Positions 59,424-64,000 of a stretch of DNA of 64,000 nt are shown piece by piece. Under the pieces are notes generated by a model. It worked only from the letters and a program-made list of their open reading frames with translations, searched no databases and had not been told where the DNA came from. How positions within the stretch are numbered: the stretch's first letter is position 1; each line of letters opens with the position of its first letter. Where the stretch lies: positions 1,708,761 to 1,772,760 of the forward strand of contig JACEVL010000163.1 of assembly GCA_020284085.1 (NCBI GenBank). Direction: 5' to 3'. This stretch comes from Aporrectodea caliginosa. Its lineage: Eukaryota; Annelida; Clitellata; Crassiclitellata; Lumbricidae. Made by a program: the position numbers and the translations under genes.

Positions 59424-60110
59424 TCACAGTGCTACACCAATCAGGCGCTCCCAGTGCGAGAGTCCCCGAGAAAATAAGGCTGTCTTTAAGCAGCGAAAGG
59501 ACGCAGGAGGCCCTGCTTGAAGCAATGAGCGAGTCATGGGAGGAAGTTGGTTCCATATATAGAGTGAAGCCAATAAAAGCAAAAGCTCGAGATTTGGTCA
59601 TGACAGTCCTCGCTCAAGGGACAAAGAGTTCAAGTCCGTCAAGTGAGCTTAGGGTTCGAAGTGAGGTGGCAGAGGTCGGGAGGCGAGATCACAGAGGTAT
59701 TTCGGGGCTAAGTCAGAAAAGGATAGGTAGATAAGTACAAGGACCTTAAGTATAGAATACGAGCCAAAAGGGGTAGCCAGTGTAGATGGTCAAACATAAA
59801 TTATAAGAAGATATATGCGAGGATCGAGGAAGGCGAGCTATCAGTCTAGCAGCAGCATTCGACACAGATTGAAGAGAAGAAAGACAGACTTTAGGAACAC
59901 CAATGAAAAGGGAATTGCAGTAGTCCATTGGGGAGGAAATTTAGTCATGAATGATAGAAGTAAAGGTGGAAGAAGAGACAGAACGTCGTATCGCTCTGAG
60001 TCGTCTCAGCTGGAAGGAGCAAGAGCGGGTAAGGTTGGAAATGTCAGCAGAAGAGTGCTTTCCAAGATTACGCAAAGGTCACGAACACTGGACAAGAAGA
60101 TGAAAGATGG
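59408..60110 (-). mobile_element. LINE (CR1/L2-like) 3' fragment
   Basis: Minus strand: MDYCNSLFIGVPKVCLSSLQ and SVSNAAARLIARLPRSSHIS (59,928-59,800), preceded by a decayed stretch to 60,110. It ends at 59,408 with ggcgctatataaat, the same terminus as the copies at 17,808 and 27,118. The terminal bases overlap the integrase fragment's edge, so exact junctions are approximate. Confidence 0.6.
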
Positions 60111-60170
60111 TATGCTTTCAGCAAGACAGGCAAAGTCAAACTTTCATTGCTGAGGCTATAGACTATATTG

Positions 60171-60400
60171 TGGGGCGCGGTGGTGTAGGGGTATGTTCGG
60201 TGCCTTGCAGCCGGAGGGTTGCGGGTTCGAATCCACCTCAAGCCGCCGCGTTGGGACCCTGGGCAAGTCCTTCACTTGCAATTGCTCATGCGCTTCGGCG
60301 TGAAACTCCGATTCAGTGTCCGCGCTGTAGTTGGGAGCGCCTCTGAGTAAAAATCCTGAAGGGGTGCTATAACAAGTGCTCATACATACATATATACATG
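60171..60400 (+). mobile_element. tRNA-derived SINE with LINE-type 3' end
   Basis: The head, ggggcgcggtggtgtagggg, carries an A-box-like segment; a perfect B box (gggttcgaatcc) lies at about 60,223. The tail, 'gttgggagcgcctctgagta' and 'cctgaaggggtgctataa', matches the 3' end of the LINE at 17.8 kb position by position, followed by (CATA)n. This is the standard arrangement for a SINE mobilised by a partner LINE that recognises a shared 3' end. No convincing TSD was found. Confidence 0.75.
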
Positions 60401-60489
60401 CATACAAAAATACATACATATTCGAGTCATTATCTCGAGCCATCCTATCAACATCCTCACAAGACAGTAGCAATTATCCTCAATTCTAA

Positions 60490-60850
60490 ATAATTCCGCC
60501 TCTGTTTTCATCCATGTATGCCTAAAGATTCCTTCCCTTCATTCTTCTCTCAGCCTTGCATTTCCTTTCTTCTGCCTGTGCAGCTAATTTTAATTTTTCT
60601 AATTCAAACTCTCTGTCCTCTTTCATCTGCATTCTCTCCAACTTCCCTACCTCCTTTTGTAAGCGCCACTCTTCCCCGCCTTTTTCGGTGAAAGAGATTT
60701 ACCCAAAAACTTTTGCAATGGCGATTTTGTTACCCCTTTCGTTTCAATTCCTAACTAGTCTGCATGTTGCCGTCAGTCGACATATAAACACCGTCGTCCA
60801 ATTCAAGCGGTTTTGGCCGCTCCATGGTGTCTCCATCTAATATTTTATAT
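60490..60850 (-). mobile_element. Retrotransposon gag coiled-coil fragment
   Basis: The minus strand codes for EEWRLQKEVGKLERMQMKED and REFELEKLKLAAQAEERKCK, a charged helical segment of the type found near the start of Ty3/Gypsy gag. Stops flank it. It is on the same strand as the integrase fragment at 58.8-59.4 kb and could be from the same dead element. Confidence 0.5.
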
Positions 60851-61779
60851 TACTGTATCTATTCTACTGCACAGTTACACAGTTATACGAATTTCACTCG
60901 TCTCAAAGTTTTACCCACACTCGTGCTTCAAAACCACTATACACTATCTTTAATAATTACGGATACAGGTCCCCGTTTATTACCTGTAATCTAGTATGAA
61001 GCTCGCGGAAAAGGCACAGGTTCAGAAATGTAACCACATTTTTAAAATGTGCAATATAAAGCTGTTTACAAGCAAACGATATATAGCTGACCGTTAACAG
61101 AAGCCAGAAGCAGTCTGTCCCAGAACGATACAGCACGACCTCTTACAAAGACACGGTACTAAACAGGTCATCAACGGCACGTGTGGTCTTACCCTCCATA
61201 TGTGATGACATAGGTCGACATTAGGGATTATTGATTAGGGAGTAGAGATTACAAACATCAGGTCATCAACGGCACGTGTGGTCTTACCCTCCATATAGTG
61301 TATAACAATCCAATAATTATGTTAACAATACGTTATCCAATATGGATATGAACATTTTCCATATCTAAAATTAGTCTTGGCTCCTTTATTATAACCATAA
61401 GTTACACACTTTTGTCACTGGCTGCGTTATGACAGCTAGTTTTGAATATACGAAAATACAATACAATACGTCAAAAGACGTCATCAAAGCTCAAAAAGCC
61501 TTTAGCACCTAGCGCTATTAAATACACTAATTTTGATACTCCGCAGTGGGAGATCGTAAACACCGCAACACCATACTGGTCTCTAATAGACAAAACTTAC
61601 TTCCAGTCTAAGTCTATTAAGCAGCAGGGCTCTATTTATACACACCTTCCCGCGCTGACTCAAAAGACGAATTATAGCCCATCGTACATGTATATCTCGG
61701 ACACGTGGGCCTACCCTGTGACGACATGTAACAGTAATAATAAAACAATAATAACAATAATAATGATGATGATGGTGAC

Positions 61780-61780
<1 letters not shown>
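60850..61780. other. No gene recognised
   Basis: AT-rich DNA with a ~42-bp direct repeat (aggtcatcaacggcacgtgt, at about 61,157 and 61,260). No supported coding feature. Confidence 0.4.
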
Positions 61781-61847
<67 letters not shown>

Positions 61848-61848
61848 A
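61780..61848. repeat. (AAT)n microsatellite
   Basis: Pure AAT array directly before the reverse-transcriptase element. It may mark an insertion boundary or tail. Confidence 0.97.
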
Positions 61849-61863
61849 GAAAATTCAGAGGCG

Positions 61864-64000
61864 TTGCAGCACCCTAGTCACCCGAGAGGGAGGGTGCTAA
61901 AACACATTCCGAGGGGAGCCAGGTTCGCATGCTCGCGAGCCCTTACGTCCATCTTGAGGGCCATCATCGATAGACCGGGGGCGGTCGGACCGTGGCGTCA
62001 ACTACTGTGGTTTGCGTACAACATACTGGCGCAGCCGCCACGTGCGGGCCGCAGGCGAAACCTGGCAAATGTCGTCAAGAACCGAATAGACAGACAGATT
62101 CACCTGCAATATGAGGAGGGGGATGAGAGCGATCACGTGGCGGGTAAAGACAGGGAGAGCGATAGAGACTTGCTGCTGGCAGCTGTAAACGCCAAGTTGG
62201 AAGAGGGCAACTTAAGGGCCGCAACTCGCATATTATGCAGCAGAGACCATCCAGTAAAAGCTACAGCTGAAACCTGGGCAGCCATGCAAGAAAGACACCC
62301 GACGGATGATCGAATGACCACTACAGAGAGTCTTCCGAATCCGGCGCAGACCACCCCATACCAGGTCACAGAGACAGAGATGGAGAAGGCGGTGCGATCT
62401 TTCCCTTTGGGGTCAGCCGGGGGCCCGGACGGCCTTCGTCCTCAGCACCTCCTGGATTTGCTAAACAACAGAGAATCATCAGAGGAGCTCATTCAGGCAC
62501 TGACCGGATTCGTCAACGTCATGCTGAAGGGGGAATGCCCGGTGGAGATTCGAAGGCTGATGTTCGGAGGCACCCTGATTGCTCTCTCCAAAAACACCGG
62601 AGGCCTCAGACCCATAGTAGTGGGGTACGTCTGGAGAAGACTCGCAGCGAAATGCGAAAACAAATATGCGGTCAGCAGACTGGCTTCCTTCTTCGCCCCA
62701 CTCCAGGTAGGCATTGCCACCCCGGATGGGGGTGAGGCAGCGGTTCATGCCGCCAGAGCTTTTGTCACGAACATGCCACAGGACCACGTCTTCGTCAAAC
62801 TAGACTTCGCCAACGCTTTTAACACCTTGCGAAGGGACGTAATGCTACAAGCCGTTCATGAAACAATACCCGAACTGTACGCGTTCATCCACCAGGCGTA
62901 CTCCGCAGAATCCCTTCTCCAGTTCGGATCGTTCGAGGTGCGGTCACAGATGGGGCCGCAGCAGGGTGACCCTCTAGGTCCCCTGCTCTTCTGCTTGCCG
63001 CTTCAGCCTGCTTTGCGTTCAATGATCTCTGGCTTTCGAGTGGGGTACCTGGATGACCTCTCGCTGGGGGAAGACCAGAGGATGTTCGCCATGACCTGGC
63101 GATCATAGCTGACCTGGAATCAACCTTAGGAATCCGACTGAATCGACAGAAATGTGAAATTTTGGCGGAGAAGGAAATATCGGAAGAAGGCTTTGACGAT
63201 TTTCAGCGAATAAACCGAGAGTCCATGATACTCCTTGGGGCACCACTCTTCAGGGGAAAGGCGTTGGATGACGCACTCCAAGTCCACTCAGACACACTTG
63301 AACAGGCAGTGAAGGATCTGATGAGACTGTCAGTACAGGGGGCGTTGATGCTCTTGCGGTCATGCTTTGGGGCGGCGAAATTGACATACTTACTGAGGGC
63401 CGCACCATGCTGGGGTCATCCCCTCTTGGGGATATTGGATGACCCGATGAGACTCGGATTGGAAGCGATTGTTAACATCGAGCTCAACGACACCCAGTGG
63501 ATACAGGCCACGCTCCCAATTAGAGATGGCGGTCTCGGGATTAGAAGGGTTTCGATGCTGGCATCTTCTGCTTATATAGCGTCAGCTGCATCAACCAGAA
63601 ATCTTGGGGCCGCAATTCTCGGCAGCGAAGATTGGACGGACGACATCAGGGAGGAAATTTTACAGGCCCGCAGCACATCACTTCCGACTGGTGATGAGAC
63701 CACGCTGACCAGACAGAAGGTCTGGGATAGACCGTTGATAGACAAAGAGAGATCAGAATTGTGGACCTCACTCAATGACCCACTCAGCCGGGCAAGACTT
63801 GGAGCAGTGACATCCGCACACGCCGGGGACTGGATGGCTACAGTGCCCATAACATCATGTGGCTTGGGCCTGAGTAATGAGGCCGTCAGGGTGGCGATAG
63901 GCTTACGCTTGGGACTGGATCTCAGCGCGCCACACCAGTGCCAATGTGACGAGATGGCTGATCAGAGAGGACACCACGGTCTGGTCTGCAAACAATCTGG
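61864..64000 (+). mobile_element. Reverse-transcriptase gene of a non-LTR type element, 1-nt frameshift, runs off the edge
   Basis: The frame from about 61,864 to 63,070 contains GSAGGPDGLRPQHLLDLL, RPIVVGYVWRRLAAK, the polymerase A box KLDFANAFNTLRR (~62,797), the B box MGPQQGDPLGPLLF (~62,950) and the catalytic GYLDDLSLG (~63,045). At the G run (63,065-63,070) the frame is lost. One missing G accounts for it, because the next frame resumes at once with RPEDVRHDLAIIADLESTLG. It stays open to the window end, passing LPIRDGGLGIRRVSML and a Cys/His cluster CQCDEMADQRGHHGLVC near 63,940. No endonuclease domain is visible; the 5' side stops at the AAT array, so the copy is probably 5' truncated. 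The clade is not assigned. Confidence 0.75.

Noticed and set aside
60171..60250. Possible tRNA gene (A and B boxes)
   Set aside because: The cloverleaf stems are not all complementary and the sequence continues into a LINE-type tail, so it is a SINE head.

Overview
The window is metazoan nuclear DNA: split genes with GT-AG introns, extracellular modules on phase 1-1 exons, long microsatellites, and many LINE, SINE, hAT and LTR remnants. It looks like a marine invertebrate; the sequence alone does not fix the phylum. No prokaryotic, viral-genome or organellar features were seen.

The host coding content is on the minus strand and reads as two tandem paralogues of one transmembrane mucin gene. 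Gene B runs from about 54,990 down to a stop at 24,246. Its order is an ~8.6-kb Thr-rich mucin exon built of 63-bp repeats, an EGF exon, a calcium-binding EGF exon, another EGF exon, five exons of plexin-like IPT/TIG modules with furin-type sites, and a last exon with a transmembrane helix and a ~130-residue tail. All nine splice junctions that can be checked agree in phase. Gene A is represented by a second mucin exon (4,589-10,945) and its EGF exon (2,018-2,128); the rest of A lies outside the window or was not recognised. The A and B introns next to these exons are clearly homologous, so the pair arose by segmental duplication. The two repeat arrays have since diverged in unit sequence while keeping the 63-bp period and the reading frame. 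The very long valine-rich frames on the plus strand across both arrays are antisense shadows.

The rest is mostly mobile DNA, often with readable target-site duplications (TSDs). It includes a solo LTR (385-1,155); an LTR-like insertion inside gene A's intron (2,302-4,227), with gene B as the empty site; a LINE split by two hAT elements (12.6-15.25 kb); a perfect 40-bp-arm hairpin (17.4 kb); LINE fragments at 17.8-18.4, 20.9, 22.4-23.0, 34.6-35.5 and 59.4-60.1 kb; SINEs with A/B boxes at 29.5 and 60.2 kb; a hAT deletion derivative (38.0-38.9 kb); an element with ~689-bp inverted arms around a decayed PIN/FEN-like nuclease plus CXC-domain gene (40.6-44.5 kb); a foldback element with a 9-bp TSD (44.8-45.7 kb), with gene A as the empty site; a gag fragment of an LTR retrotransposon abutting gene B's mucin array (55.0-57.5 kb); an integrase fragment (58.8-59.4 kb); and a reverse transcriptase running off the right edge (61.9-64.0 kb).

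The most unusual host object is the combined architecture of gene B: a giant mucin ectodomain on EGF modules and a plexin-like IPT stalk, a membrane anchor, and a short tail in place of a plexin or kinase cytoplasmic domain. The most unusual mobile object is the inverted-arm PIN/CXC element, whose arms carry tandem copies of a YY1-like motif.
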